A DNA stretch of 64,000 nt, taken from Ruminococcaceae bacterium YAD3003. GTDB lineage: Bacteria; Bacillota; Clostridia; Saccharofermentanales; Saccharofermentanaceae. Below, one piece after another: positions 22,692 to 32,529 of the stretch; position 1 is the stretch's first letter; the number at the start of each line of letters is the position of its first letter. The position numbers and the translations under genes are program-made. Under the pieces are notes generated by a model that saw only the letters and a list, made by a program, of their open reading frames with translations, was not told the DNA's origin and made no database searches. Location: NCBI GenBank assembly GCA_900107185.1, contig FNPA01000012.1, positions 56,752 to 120,751 on the forward strand. Direction: 5' to 3'.

Positions 22692-24059
22692 ATGGAATTC
22701 GAACAGAAAGATCAGTTGATCGAAAAACTTGCTGAAGTAGCAAAAGTTAAATCTCACATTAACAAAGACCTGTACACCAAGTACAACGTTAAGCGCGGAC
22801 TTCGTAACAACGATGGTACCGGCGTTCTTGTTGGCCTTACCGAAGTCGGCGAGGTTATGAGTTATATTGTTGACGATGCTGACCGAATTCCAGTTGAAGG
22901 TAAGTTGTTCTATCAGGGTTACGAAGTAAAGGATCTCGTAAACGGATTCTTCTCTGAAGGAAGATACGGATACGAAGAGACTGCATTCCTTCTCCTTACT
23001 GGTGAGCTGCCTACAGCTTCTGAACTCGAAGAGTTTAACCAGCTGCTCTCTAATGTCAGACCGCTTCCTAAGGACTTTACTGAGGACATGATCATGAAGG
23101 CACCTTCGCCGGATGTCATGAACAAGCTCGCAAGATCCGTTCTCGCTCTCTATTCCTATGACGATAATCCTGACTCAACAGATATCAATAACGTCGTAAG
23201 ACAGTGCACAGAGCTCATCGCAAGATTCCCTGTGCTCATATCTTACGGCTATATGGCCAGAAGACACTATATCGAGCATAGAGACCTCTATATACATGCA
23301 CCTGTTCCTGAGTACAACACCGCTCAGAATATCCTTCATCTCATCAGAGCAGACGGTAAGTTTACTGAGCTCGAGGCACGCATCCTGGATCTCATGCTTG
23401 TTGTTCATGCTGAGCACGGCGGCGGTAACAACTCCACATTCGTAACACATGCAGTATCTTCAACAGGTTCTGATACATATTCTGTAATAGCATCTGCAGT
23501 TGGTTCTCTTAAGGGACCTCAGCATGGTGGTGCTTCCAATAAGGCATACGGCATGATGAAGGAACTTCGTGAGACAGTATCTGACTGGACAGATGAGGAG
23601 CAGATCAAACAGTACCTGAGAGATATCCTGAATAAGAAGGCTTTCGATAAGTCAGGTCTTATCTATGGTATCGGACATGCTGTTTATACTCTGTCTGATC
23701 CTAGAACCGTAGTAATCAGAAAGTACGCTGAACTCCTCGCGAAAGAGAAGGACAACATGGAGCTCTATAATCTCTATCTCCTGGTTGAGAAACTAGCTCC
23801 TGATGTTTTCCACGAGGTAAAGAATTCAGACAAGCTCGTTTGCGCAAACGTAGATTTCTATGCCGGTCTCGTTTATTCGATGCTCGGCATCCCTACAGAG
23901 CTCTATACGCCTTTGTTCGCATGCGGAAGAATTGCAGGCTGGAGCGCACACAGAATTGAGGAGATCGTTTCAGGCGGCCGTATCATGAGACCTGCATTTA
24001 AGTGCGTTAACAAGCGCAGGGCATACATTCCCGCTGATAAGAGGACAGATATCTTCTGA
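22692..24059 (+). CDS. gltA: Citrate synthase
   Basis: A 455-residue citrate synthase. Active-site segments: VVHAEHGGGNNSTFVTH (His), GSLKGPQHGGASNKA (His), and NVDFYAGLVYSMLGIP (Asp in the conserved N-V-D-F). The product is citrate from oxaloacetate and acetyl-CoA, the first step of the route to 2-oxoglutarate; NADP-type glutamate dehydrogenase lies at 59395. It is a single gene flanked by an intergenic region on each side. An extra N-terminal segment of about 60 residues relative to short citrate synthases is typical of the clostridial form. Confidence 0.96.
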   Translation: MEFEQKDQLIEKLAEVAKVKSHINKDLYTKYNVKRGLRNNDGTGVLVGLTEVGEVMSYIVDDADRIPVEGKLFYQGYEVKDLVNGFFSEGRYGYEETAFLLLTGELPTASELEEFNQLLSNVRPLPKDFTEDMIMKAPSPDVMNKLARSVLALYSYDDNPDSTDINNVVRQCTELIARFPVLISYGYMARRHYIEHRDLYIHAPVPEYNTAQNILHLIRADGKFTELEARILDLMLVVHAEHGGGNNSTFVTHAVSSTGSDTYSVIASAVGSLKGPQHGGASNKAYGMMKELRETVSDWTDEEQIKQYLRDILNKKAFDKSGLIYGIGHAVYTLSDPRTVVIRKYAELLAKEKDNMELYNLYLLVEKLAPDVFHEVKNSDKLVCANVDFYAGLVYSMLGIPTELYTPLFACGRIAGWSAHRIEEIVSGGRIMRPAFKCVNKRRAYIPADKRTDIF

Positions 24060-24108
24060 TAAGGGAAAATTGGCCGCAAAACTGAATAGAAATTCGTGCC
24101 CGTTATAC

Positions 24109-24137
24109 TTGCACAGGATATAATCCTATGGTAATAT
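24109..24137 (+). promoter_or_regulatory. Promoter of tRNA-Glu
   Basis: -35 TTGCAC (24109-24114), 17-bp spacer, -10 TAATAT (24132-24137), about 18 bp before the tRNA. Confidence 0.7.
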
Positions 24138-24155
24138 ACTCGGGCAAACGAACAA

Positions 24156-24230
24156 GGCCCCATGGTCAAGTGGTTAAGACGGCGCCCTCTCACGGCGCAA
24201 TCAGCGGTTCGAATCCGCTTGGGGTCACCA
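24156..24230 (+). tRNA. tRNA-Glu (anticodon CTC), CCA encoded
   Basis: Acceptor GGCCCCA pairs with TGGGGTC (one G-T pair). The anticodon arm is GCGCC-CTCTCAC-GGCGC with anticodon CTC, reading GAG. The T arm is AGCGG-TTCGAAT-CCGCT, and A-CCA ends the gene. A terminator follows. Confidence 0.95.
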
Positions 24231-24245
24231 GTTTACACGAGGAAG

Positions 24246-24279
24246 GACGAACATCTTGAACAGGTGTCCGTCTTTTTTA
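24246..24279 (+). terminator. Terminator after tRNA-Glu
   Basis: GACGAACA (24246-24253) pairs with TGTCCGTC (24265-24272), 7 of 8 positions, followed by a T run just before uvrA. Confidence 0.75.
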
Positions 24280-24295
24280 TCATAAGGCGATATTT

Positions 24296-27200
24296 ATGGA
24301 AGAGAACAAATATATAAAGATTAGAGGTGCCAGAGAGCATAACCTCAAAAATATCGATATTGATATTCCGAGAAGAAAGATGGTCGTACTGACCGGTCTC
24401 TCAGGTTCGGGTAAATCTTCACTTGCTTTTGACACTATTTATGCCGAAGGCCAGAGAAGATACGTTGAGTCATTATCTTCATACGCCAGAATGTTTTTGG
24501 GCCAGCTCGATAAGCCGGATCTCGACAGTATCGAGGGTTTGTCGCCGGCTATTTCCATTGACCAGAAATCTACTGTCAGCAACCCCAGATCTACTGTAGG
24601 TACTGTTACAGAGATTTACGACTACTTCAGACTTCTTTATGCCAGAGTAGGTGAACCTTTCTGCCCTAATTGCGGTAAGAAGATTAAGTCCATGGGAATC
24701 GACCAGATCGTCGATAAGCTCAAGTCTTACGAAGAAGGAACCAGAGCGATCGTTTATGCTCCTGTTGTAAGAGGTAAGAAGGGCGAGTTTGGCAAACTTT
24801 TCGAAGGCTTCAGAAAATCAGGTTATGCCAGGGTTAAGGTCGACGGCATTAATTATGAGCTCGATGAAGAAATCGAACTCAATAAGAATATTAAGCATGA
24901 GATTTCTGTCGTAATCGACAGACTCGTTATTAAAGAAGCTAACACTACCAGACTCTATGACTCATGCGAGACAGCTCTTAAGCTCGCTGACGGTCTGTTG
25001 TCTGTAGAGCTCCAAACAGCGACTGTAGATGAGAATGGTGACAAGGTATACGATTCCCAGGAAGAATTCTTCTCGCAGCATTTGGCATGTCCTGACTGCG
25101 GTATTTCTTTCGGTGAGATCAATACCAGGAGTTTCTCTTTTAACAGCCCTGAAGGCGCATGCCCTAATTGTTCCGGTCTCGGTACTCTTACGGCTGTTGA
25201 TCCTGAGCTCTGTATCACGAATCCTAAACTCAGCCTTAATGAAGGTGCGGTAAGGACTGCGGGATGGAATTTTGATGATCCCAAGAGCTGGGGAAGATGC
25301 TTTATCGAAGCACTCTCTAAGAGATATAAGTTCTCTTTGGATGTGCCTTACTATAAGCTGCCTGACGATATTAAGAATCTTATCCTGTACGGTAACGGCG
25401 GAGAAAAGCTTAAGATCGATACCAGGAACTCTATCTATGCCAGAGACGACGATTACTATTCAGCGTGGGAAGGTGTAGTTCCGAGTGTCATGAGACGCTG
25501 GAGAGAGTCTTACAGTGAAGAGGCAAAGGCTTCTTATGAGAAATATTTCAGTGTTGATATCTGTCCTGTCTGCAACGGTGCAAGACTTAACAAGAACAGT
25601 CTGTCTGTTAAGGTTGGCGGTCTTAATATCAGCGAGCTTACAGATATGTCAGTTAAGAACATGAGAGCATTCTTCTCTGATCTGAAGCTCAAGGGTAAGA
25701 ACGCAGAGATTGCTGCTCCTATTTTGAGAGAGGTAAAAGCCAGGATCGAGTTCCTGTATGACGTCGGTCTGGATTACATGACCTTATCCAGATCTTCATC
25801 TACTCTCTCAGGCGGTGAGGCACAGCGTATCAGACTTGCTACCCAGATTGGTGCGGGACTGCAGGGCGTTTTGTACGTGCTCGATGAACCTTCTATCGGA
25901 CTCCACCAGAGAGATAACGATAAGCTGATCAAGACTTTGTTTAAGTTAAGAGACCTGGGTAACTCTATCCTCGTTGTAGAGCATGATGAAGATACCATGA
26001 GATCTGCTGATCACATAATAGATATCGGACCGGGCGCAGGCTCGTTCGGAGGCCGTGTAGTAGCCCAGGGAACTGTTGATGACATCATTGATGAACCTGA
26101 ATCCGTTACCGGCCAGTATCTGTCAGGTAAAAAGTTTATACCTGTACCGGAGAACAGAAGGAAATTAGACAGCAAGAAACTCCTTAAGATAAAGGGAGCC
26201 CATGTAAACAATCTCAAGAATATCGATGTCGATATTCCGATCGGGCTTTTCACAGTTATCACGGGTGTTTCAGGTTCAGGTAAATCGTCACTTATCAATT
26301 CAACTCTCGTTCCGTATCTTAACCACGAACTTAACGGTTCGAGAAAGACTAAGGTTAAGTGTGAGAGAATCACCGGCTATTCCAATCTCGATAAGATCAT
26401 CTGCATTGACCAGAGCCCGATTGGAAGAACTCCGAGAAGTAATCCTGCTACATATATCGGTTTGTTTGATCTTATCCGTAAACTCTATGCAGAGACACCT
26501 GATGCAAAGCAGAGAGGTTATAAGTCAGGAAGATTCTCGTTTAACACCAAAGGCGGCAGATGCGAAGCATGCTCCGGTGACGGTGTAAACAAGATCGAGA
26601 TGCATTTCCTTCCAGATATTTACGTTACCTGTGACGTATGTAAGGGTAAGAGATATAACAGAGAGACTCTTGAGGTAAGGTATAACGGCAAGAATATATC
26701 TGACGTGCTCGAGATGTCTGTTGACGAGGCATGCGATTTCTTTAAGAACCATCCTGCGATCTACAAGAAGGTAAGAACACTTCAGGACGTCGGTCTGGGC
26801 TATATCAAGCTCGGTCAGCCTTCCACAACGCTCTCAGGCGGTGAGGCCCAGAGAATCAAACTTGCCTCAGAATTATCGAGAAGATCAACGGGAAAAACTA
26901 TATACGTATTAGATGAACCTACGACCGGCCTGCACGTCGCTGATGTTCATAAATTGGTTGACATTTTAGAACGCCTAACCGAAAATAAGAACACTGTTGT
27001 CGTAATTGAGCACAATCTCGACGTCATAAAGACAGCGGATTATATAATAGATTTGGGTCCCGAGAGCGGTGACGGAGGCGGCGAAATAGTCACTTCCGGA
27101 ACGCCGGAGCAGATTGCTAAATGCAAGAAGTCTTATACGGGACAGTTCTTGAAGCCTATTCTTGATAAGGCTAAGAAGAATGGCCAGTATAAGGACATAT

Positions 27201-27307
27201 CCGCATTTATTGACACTGCAAGGCTCGAGGAAGAACAATACGATATTCTTACCGGACCTAAGGTAAGACGCAGGATAAGGGAAGATATAGATAACGGAGA
27301 AGAATAA
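24296..27307 (+). CDS. uvrA: Excinuclease ABC subunit A (UvrA)
   Basis: A 1003-residue UvrA. Two ABC modules are visible: Walker [15 protein letters not shown] and [14 protein letters not shown], signatures [14 protein letters not shown] and [14 protein letters not shown], Walker [17 protein letters not shown] and [15 protein letters not shown]. Zinc-binding Cys pairs are in CPNCGKK, CPDCGIS...CPNCSGLG and CEACSGD...CDVCKGK. UvrA scans DNA for bulky damage and loads UvrB. uvrB and uvrC are not in this window. The C-terminus carries about 50 charged residues beyond the usual end. Its stop overlaps the next start by 1 base. Confidence 0.98.
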   Translation: MEENKYIKIRGAREHNLKNIDIDIPRRKMVVLTGLSGSGKSSLAFDTIYAEGQRRYVESLSSYARMFLGQLDKPDLDSIEGLSPAISIDQKSTVSNPRSTVGTVTEIYDYFRLLYARVGEPFCPNCGKKIKSMGIDQIVDKLKSYEEGTRAIVYAPVVRGKKGEFGKLFEGFRKSGYARVKVDGINYELDEEIELNKNIKHEISVVIDRLVIKEANTTRLYDSCETALKLADGLLSVELQTATVDENGDKVYDSQEEFFSQHLACPDCGISFGEINTRSFSFNSPEGACPNCSGLGTLTAVDPELCITNPKLSLNEGAVRTAGWNFDDPKSWGRCFIEALSKRYKFSLDVPYYKLPDDIKNLILYGNGGEKLKIDTRNSIYARDDDYYSAWEGVVPSVMRRWRESYSEEAKASYEKYFSVDICPVCNGARLNKNSLSVKVGGLNISELTDMSVKNMRAFFSDLKLKGKNAEIAAPILREVKARIEFLYDVGLDYMTLSRSSSTLSGGEAQRIRLATQIGAGLQGVLYVLDEPSIGLHQRDNDKLIKTLFKLRDLGNSILVVEHDEDTMRSADHIIDIGPGAGSFGGRVVAQGTVDDIIDEPESVTGQYLSGKKFIPVPENRRKLDSKKLLKIKGAHVNNLKNIDVDIPIGLFTVITGVSGSGKSSLINSTLVPYLNHELNGSRKTKVKCERITGYSNLDKIICIDQSPIGRTPRSNPATYIGLFDLIRKLYAETPDAKQRGYKSGRFSFNTKGGRCEACSGDGVNKIEMHFLPDIYVTCDVCKGKRYNRETLEVRYNGKNISDVLEMSVDEACDFFKNHPAIYKKVRTLQDVGLGYIKLGQPSTTLSGGEAQRIKLASELSRRSTGKTIYVLDEPTTGLHVADVHKLVDILERLTENKNTVVVIEHNLDVIKTADYIIDLGPESGDGGGEIVTSGTPEQIAKCKKSYTGQFLKPILDKAKKNGQYKDISAFIDTARLEEEQYDILTGPKVRRRIREDIDNGEE

Positions 27308-29739
27308 TGGCACTTTGTAGTATTTGTAAAAAAAGGCACGCGATCGTATTCACGAGCCGATATGAGAACGGAAACAGGATAGACGAGGGTTTTTGCCTTA
27401 AGTGTGCATATGAATCCGGAATATCCGGTGTTACCGATATGTTCAATGCAAGCGGTATCAATGCTGATAATATCGAAGAAATGAGTGACAGATTAGAAGA
27501 ACTCGTTTCACAGAATGGTATTTCGGCAGATCCTGCAGATTTCCTGAGATCACTTGCAAATGGTGACGGACTTAATTTCGAAGATGATGACGAGAGTTAT
27601 GAATTCGATGAGGATTCAACTCCAGTAGGTATTTCTGATCCTGAGGATAAGAAGGATGATAAGACCGGCGATGAGAACAAAGGCGATAATCCGTCTTTGT
27701 TTGAGTCTATCTTCGGAAGAAGAAACGGCAGCCAGGGTGATGAAGCAACTGAAGATAAGAACAGTAAGGATGCCAAAAGACCAAGAGGCAAGACCAGACT
27801 TAAGTATCTCAATGAATTTGGTACTAACCTTACTGAACGTGCGGCAGAGGGTAAGATCGACCGTATTATCGGCCGTGATAATGAGATCGAACGCTGCATC
27901 CAGATCCTAAACAGAAGATCTAAGAATAATCCTGTTTTGATCGGTGCGCCCGGTGTCGGTAAGACAGCTGTTGCACAGGGTCTGGCAGTTAAGATCGTTG
28001 AAGGTTCAGTTCCTGAGAAACTCCTCAACATGCAGGTTTGGCAGCTTGACCTTCCTGCGATGGTTGCAGGTACCCAGTTCAGAGGTCAGTTTGAGAGCCG
28101 TATCAAGGGTGTTATCAACGAAGCTATCAAGGCTGAGAACATTATCCTTGTAATCGATGAGCTCCACACGATCATCGGTGCCGGTGATGCTGAAGGATCT
28201 ACTAACGCAGCAAACATCCTGAAGCCTGCTTTGGCCAGAGGTGAACTCCGTATACTTGGTTCAACAACGACTGCTGAATACAAGAGAATCGAGAAGGATT
28301 CTGCTCTCGAGAGACGTTTCCAGAAGGTAATGCTCGATGAACCTTCCGTAGATATGGCTATTGAGATTCTGAAGGGCATTAAGGATTACTACGAGAAGCA
28401 CCATAATGTCACATATTCTGATGAAGTAATCGAGTTTGCCGTTAAGGCATCCAAGAGATATATCACTGACAGATACCTTCCAGATAAGGCTATTGACCTT
28501 ATCGATGAGGCAGGTTCTGCTGCAAACCTTAAGAATGTTAAGCTCGTAAAGCTCGCTAACACAAAGAAGGCTCTGGCAAAGGCTAAGGCTGAACACCAGC
28601 AGCTCATTGATGCTATGGAGAGTGCTTCACCCGAGGAGCGTGAAGGTGAATACGAGAAGGTTGCAGAGCTCAAGGCTAAGGTTGATAAGCTCCAGAATGA
28701 GTTAGACCAGCTCGAGAATGATATCGCACCTGATCCGATTCAGATTGAAGATATCGCACGCGTTGTAGAGATGTGGACAGGAATTCCGTTGAAGTCCATT
28801 TCAGAGACTGAAACAGAAAAGCTCTCACACCTTGAAGATAAGCTCCATGAGCGTGTTATCGGCCAGGAAGAAGCTGTTCATGCAGTAGCTAGTGCTGTAA
28901 GACGTAACAGAGCCGGATTTACAAAGAAGCATAAGCCGACATCTTTCATTTTCGTTGGACCTACAGGTGTAGGTAAGACAGAACTTGTTAAGGCATTGGC
29001 TGAGGCTATGTTTGATACTGAAGAAGCTTTGATTAGAGTAGATATGTCAGAGTACATGGAAGCTCACTCTGTTTCAAAACTCATCGGTTCTCCTCCGGGA
29101 TATGTCGGATTCGATGATGCCGGACAGCTTACAGAACAGGTTAGAAGAAAGCCTTATTCTGTTATTCTCTTCGACGAGATCGAGAAGGCACACCACGACG
29201 TATTCAACCTTCTTTTGCAGATGTTGGATGACGGTGTGCTCACGGACAGCCACGGACTTCATGTTAACTTCGAGAACTGCATTATCATCATGACATCTAA
29301 TGCAGGAAGCTCTGCAAAAGCTAATACGATCGGTTTCTTCAACGAGACGCACGAGGCATTGGAACAGCACGTTAAGAGCGCACTCAAGGAGACATTCCGT
29401 CCCGAGTTCCTTAACCGTGTTGATGAGACTATCATCTTCAAGTCATTGAAGCCTGAGGAAATCCGTCAGATCGTTAATATCATGATCAAGGATGTATTCT
29501 CATCTCTTGACGATAAGCACATCAAGGGATCGATCACAAAGGCTGCAGGCGATAAGTTGGCTGAGGTCGGTTACGATGAGAAGTATGGTGCGAGACCTTT
29601 GCGTAAGGCTATCAGGTCCAACATTGAAGATCCGCTCTCTGATATGTTCCTCTCAGGTGCTCTGAAGGATGTAGCGACACTTAAGATCGATTACAGAAGA
29701 GGTAAGTTTGTTTTCGATACGACTAAGAAGAGCGAATAA
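27307..29739 (+). CDS. clpE: ClpE-like AAA+ unfoldase with N-terminal zinc finger
   Basis: An 810-residue Clp ATPase. Instead of the double N-domain of ClpC it starts with a four-Cys zinc finger (CSICKKRH and CLKC, about residues 4-37), as in ClpE, then an acidic linker of about 110 residues. Two AAA+ modules follow: Walker A GAPGVGKTAVAQGLA and GPTGVGKTELVKALA, with ILVIDELHTIIGAG and VILFDEIEKAH. It should unfold substrates for ClpP. The start (TAATG) overlaps the uvrA stop, which links protein quality control to DNA repair in one transcript. The longer linker makes it larger than Bacillus ClpE. Confidence 0.9.
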   Translation: MALCSICKKRHAIVFTSRYENGNRIDEGFCLKCAYESGISGVTDMFNASGINADNIEEMSDRLEELVSQNGISADPADFLRSLANGDGLNFEDDDESYEFDEDSTPVGISDPEDKKDDKTGDENKGDNPSLFESIFGRRNGSQGDEATEDKNSKDAKRPRGKTRLKYLNEFGTNLTERAAEGKIDRIIGRDNEIERCIQILNRRSKNNPVLIGAPGVGKTAVAQGLAVKIVEGSVPEKLLNMQVWQLDLPAMVAGTQFRGQFESRIKGVINEAIKAENIILVIDELHTIIGAGDAEGSTNAANILKPALARGELRILGSTTTAEYKRIEKDSALERRFQKVMLDEPSVDMAIEILKGIKDYYEKHHNVTYSDEVIEFAVKASKRYITDRYLPDKAIDLIDEAGSAANLKNVKLVKLANTKKALAKAKAEHQQLIDAMESASPEEREGEYEKVAELKAKVDKLQNELDQLENDIAPDPIQIEDIARVVEMWTGIPLKSISETETEKLSHLEDKLHERVIGQEEAVHAVASAVRRNRAGFTKKHKPTSFIFVGPTGVGKTELVKALAEAMFDTEEALIRVDMSEYMEAHSVSKLIGSPPGYVGFDDAGQLTEQVRRKPYSVILFDEIEKAHHDVFNLLLQMLDDGVLTDSHGLHVNFENCIIIMTSNAGSSAKANTIGFFNETHEALEQHVKSALKETFRPEFLNRVDETIIFKSLKPEEIRQIVNIMIKDVFSSLDDKHIKGSITKAAGDKLAEVGYDEKYGARPLRKAIRSNIEDPLSDMFLSGALKDVATLKIDYRRGKFVFDTTKKSE

Positions 29740-29754
29740 AAAAACATTGAATTA

Positions 29755-29788
29755 AAAAGCGGTTGTCTCAGATGAGGCAACCGCTTTT
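29755..29788. terminator. Bidirectional terminator between clpE and the membrane protein gene
   Basis: AAAAGCGGTTG pairs with CAACCGCTTTT with a further CTC/GAG inside; A and T runs on both sides serve the two convergent genes. Confidence 0.9.
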
Positions 29789-29808
29789 AGTTTGAACTGA
29801 TTGAGTGA

Positions 29809-32007
29809 TTACTTAACCCAGTCGAAGTAAGCGTAATTATATCCGTATGCAGATACGTTACCGCTTGTTGATACATAAACTGTGAATGTATATGTATCAC
29901 CGCCGGCAATGGATACTTCGTTCGGAGTACCACGGAATGATGTGCCATCACCTTCGAATGTTAATGCTTCAGAAGAAACTTCTGTGATCGTCTGATCGCA
30001 GTATAGCTTGATATCAAGACCATAGAGTGACTTAGGAAGGCTGGCTGTATAACCGCTCTTGTTCTTCAATGAGATATCAAACTTAAATCCGCCTGAAGTA
30101 GGAGCGAAGTTTGTAATCTTCATATCGAAATCATTGATGCTGGAACCTTCGGCAGTAGAAGATGTAGGTCTCTTAACGGTTGTTTCAGCAACAGTAGTTG
30201 TTGTAGTAGCTTCCGTTGTTGCCTCGGTAGTTGCTTCAGTAGTAGTGGTTGTCGTAGCTTCTGTCGTTTCCTCTGTTGTAGTAGTTGTTGTAGCTTCTGT
30301 TGTTTCAGAGGTTGTGGTAGTAGCTTCCGTAGTAGTTGTAGTTGCTTCTGTAGTTGTCTCTGTTGTTTCAGTTTCAGCTTCCTTAGAAGATTCAGTAGGC
30401 TTATCAGTAACAACTGTAACAATTGTTTCTACTTCCTTCTTACCGAAAAGTGCCTTAAGTCCGGAAGTATAATCCAACGCCCAGAGAACACCGATAGCTA
30501 CAACGATGATTGCAAGGAAAGTAATGAGACCAACGAGTCCAGGATCTTTCTGAGACTTCTTAACCTTATTCTTCTTCGGCTTTTTAACAGGTGTTACAGG
30601 CTGGATTGCCTTGTTGTCATGTGAAACAGCAGGGGTAGTTTTTACGCCTCTTGTAGCAGTAGCGGGCTGCTTGCTCTTCGGCTCGAAAGGAGAATAAACT
30701 TCAGTCTTTGCGGGAGCCGGTTTAACAGGCTGTGTAGATGCACCGGGTCTTGCGTTCTGGACAGGTGCCGGAGCGGGAGCAGGTGCTGCTTTGGGCTTAG
30801 CTTCAGATGCAGGTCTGTGAGGTCTCTCTGTCTCGGCAGGAGCCTTAACCGGCTGTGTTGATTTAACAGGAGCCGGAGCAGGAGAGGGAGCAGGTGCAGC
30901 AGGTCTTGTTGCTGCTGTAGCAGCAGTAGCAGCTGTTGTGACTGCTGCAGCAGTTGCAGCGGTCTTGATTGTATCTGAAGTCTTAGGTGCTTCTGCCTTT
31001 GCTGTAACAGGAGCGACAGGCTTTGCAGGTTCAACTTTTGCTGCAGGAATAACCGGTTTAGCAGGTTCTGCCTTAGGAGCTGCAGACGCATCCGGCTTAA
31101 CGGGTTCTGCCTTTGCAGTAGGAGCCGGTGAAGGAGCGGGAGCAGAAGCAGGTGTAACAACCTTTGCTTCTTCCTTCTTTATTTCGGTCTTATCTTCCTG
31201 TTTTGCAGTAGTGAAAGCATCACCTTTTGTTGCAGACGGGTAGGGTCTGTATCCTGTAGCTGCAGTAGCCTGAGGCTTTACTACGGGTGTTTCCGGCTTA
31301 GCAGGCTCGGGTGCCTTAAATGCTGCGGGAGCAGGTGCAGGTGCGGGTGCAGGTGCAGACTGCTTCTCAGCTCTGGGAATATCGACTTCGTCAGGTGCCG
31401 GAATATCAGGTTTTGCTGCATTCATGAAAGGGCTTGTCTTCTTGTCATGTTCAGATGTGGCAAAATCAAGACCACTTCCTGATTTGAAGATCTTTTCGTC
31501 AGCAGGCTTAGCTTTATTGCTGCCCAGATCACTGAACTTCGGAACAGATTCCTTAGCAATCTCAGGTGATTTAGGCATTTCAGCAGGTTTATCAAATGTA
31601 CCACCATTCTTAGGGAAAACAGGGTCAGTTGATGTAGCTGCAGGTTTAACTTCTGTTGCTTTAGGAGCCTCTGCAGGCTTAACCGGTTCAGGTTTAACTT
31701 CCGGTGCAGCAGGTGCTTCTGTATTAGGTGTTGCGCTTAACGGTTTAAAAGCTGAGATAGAAGAATCGAATTCAAAGTCATCGAATTCATCCTTAAATCT
31801 GTCTTTGAAATTATCATTAATTTCCTTTTTGAAAGGATCGAAACCTTTATCAAGATTTGCCTTGCTCTCTTTGAGTTTATCAGATACAGACTCGGTCTTA
31901 TCACCGGGTTTGAACTGAACAGCAAAAGAAGAGTCAACAAAATCGTCCTTGTTATCTGCGCTGTTAAAACCGTTATTCTTGTTAAAATCTTCAGGATCGT
32001 TAGGCAT
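29809..32007 (-). CDS. Low-complexity single-pass membrane protein of unknown function
   Basis: A 732-residue protein. An acidic start (MPNDPEDFNKNNGF) leads into a cytoplasmic region of about 470 residues, dominated by Pro, Ala, Lys and Val (for example PAPAPAPAAF and KAEPVKPD). One TM helix follows (GLITFLAIIVVAIGVLW, about residues 503-520), then an extracytoplasmic Thr/Glu linker (TTTTEATTTTSE-like, about 550-610), then a compact C-terminal domain of about 120 residues with beta-strand pattern (FDISLKNKSGYTASL, YTFTVYVSTSGNVSAYGYNY). Ribosome binding site AAGGAG precedes the start. No known domain is identified; the layout suggests an envelope-spanning scaffold or sensor. The Pro/Ala repeats make long antisense open frames. 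Confidence 0.75.
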   Translation of the reverse strand: MPNDPEDFNKNNGFNSADNKDDFVDSSFAVQFKPGDKTESVSDKLKESKANLDKGFDPFKKEINDNFKDRFKDEFDDFEFDSSISAFKPLSATPNTEAPAAPEVKPEPVKPAEAPKATEVKPAATSTDPVFPKNGGTFDKPAEMPKSPEIAKESVPKFSDLGSNKAKPADEKIFKSGSGLDFATSEHDKKTSPFMNAAKPDIPAPDEVDIPRAEKQSAPAPAPAPAPAAFKAPEPAKPETPVVKPQATAATGYRPYPSATKGDAFTTAKQEDKTEIKKEEAKVVTPASAPAPSPAPTAKAEPVKPDASAAPKAEPAKPVIPAAKVEPAKPVAPVTAKAEAPKTSDTIKTAATAAAVTTAATAATAATRPAAPAPSPAPAPVKSTQPVKAPAETERPHRPASEAKPKAAPAPAPAPVQNARPGASTQPVKPAPAKTEVYSPFEPKSKQPATATRGVKTTPAVSHDNKAIQPVTPVKKPKKNKVKKSQKDPGLVGLITFLAIIVVAIGVLWALDYTSGLKALFGKKEVETIVTVVTDKPTESSKEAETETTETTTEATTTTTEATTTTSETTEATTTTTTEETTEATTTTTTEATTEATTEATTTTTVAETTVKRPTSSTAEGSSINDFDMKITNFAPTSGGFKFDISLKNKSGYTASLPKSLYGLDIKLYCDQTITEVSSEALTFEGDGTSFRGTPNEVSIAGGDTYTFTVYVSTSGNVSAYGYNYAYFDWVK

Positions 32008-32125
32008 GAGTCTAATCTCCTTTATATATTTAATTACTTAATTTTAACCATAATGATTTTTCAATCAAGTAAAAAAATATTACGGTTTTGGGACTTTTCG
32101 CCTTTATACTTTGTGTTGTTTAGCC

Positions 32126-32154
32126 TTGACTTTGATAAAGCATGATGATAATAT
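32126..32154 (+). promoter_or_regulatory. Promoter of the tRNA-Leu / tRNA-fMet pair
   Basis: -35 TTGACT (32126-32131), 17-bp spacer, -10 TAATAT (32149-32154), 21 bp before tRNA-Leu. Confidence 0.8.
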
Positions 32155-32175
32155 TCTTTCGCACTTAACGGATAG

Positions 32176-32262
32176 GCTCGTGTGGCGGAATTGGCAGACG
32201 CAACGGACTTAAAATCCGTCGGAGTAAAATCCGTACCGGTTCAAGTCCGGTCACGAGCACCA
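32176..32262 (+). tRNA. tRNA-Leu (anticodon TAA), CCA encoded
   Basis: A class II tRNA of 87 nt with a long variable arm (CGGAGTAAAATCCG). Acceptor GCTCGTG pairs with CACGAGC. The anticodon loop CTTAAAA gives TAA, reading UUA. A-CCA ends the gene. Confidence 0.96.
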
Positions 32263-32295
32263 TTTATTCCTTATTTAAGTGCAGCGATCAGATAT

Positions 32296-32372
32296 CGCGG
32301 AGTGGAGCAGTTGGTAGCTTGCCGGGCTCATAACCCGGAGGTCGTGTGGTTCGAGTCCCGCCTCCGCAACCA
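32296..32372 (+). tRNA. Initiator tRNA-fMet (anticodon CAT), CCA encoded
   Basis: The acceptor CGCGGAG with CTCCGCA leaves the unpaired C1-A72 typical of the bacterial initiator. The anticodon stem has three G-C pairs next to the CTCATAA loop (CCGGG...CCCGG). A-CCA ends the gene. It is 33 bp downstream of tRNA-Leu and probably in the same transcript. Confidence 0.96.
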
Positions 32373-32377
32373 GTTAT

Positions 32378-32412
32378 AAGAGTTGTCTCAGATTTGAGGC
32401 AACTCTTTTTGT
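32378..32412 (+). terminator. Terminator after the tRNA pair
   Basis: AAGAGTTGTCTCA (32378-32390) pairs with TGAGGCAACTCTT (32395-32407), followed by T5 and more T-rich sequence. Confidence 0.9.
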
Positions 32413-32529
32413 TTTTGTTCAATTGAAATCTGAATGTCTAATTTCTGCCATTTATTAATATTTTTTATTTTTATATGGTTTGTGTATAATGTATGCGGAT
32501 TATAGGCTGAAAATGGAGGCTTCTTTCTA

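Noticed and set aside
27597..28031. Minus-strand open frame inside the clpE-like gene
   Set aside because: Ser/Leu-rich antisense of an acidic linker and AAA+ module; no ribosome binding site.
30059..30472. Plus-strand open frame over the Thr-rich linker of the 29809-32007 gene
   Set aside because: Low-complexity VVVVASVV translation that mirrors the Thr/Glu codons of the real gene; no start signals.
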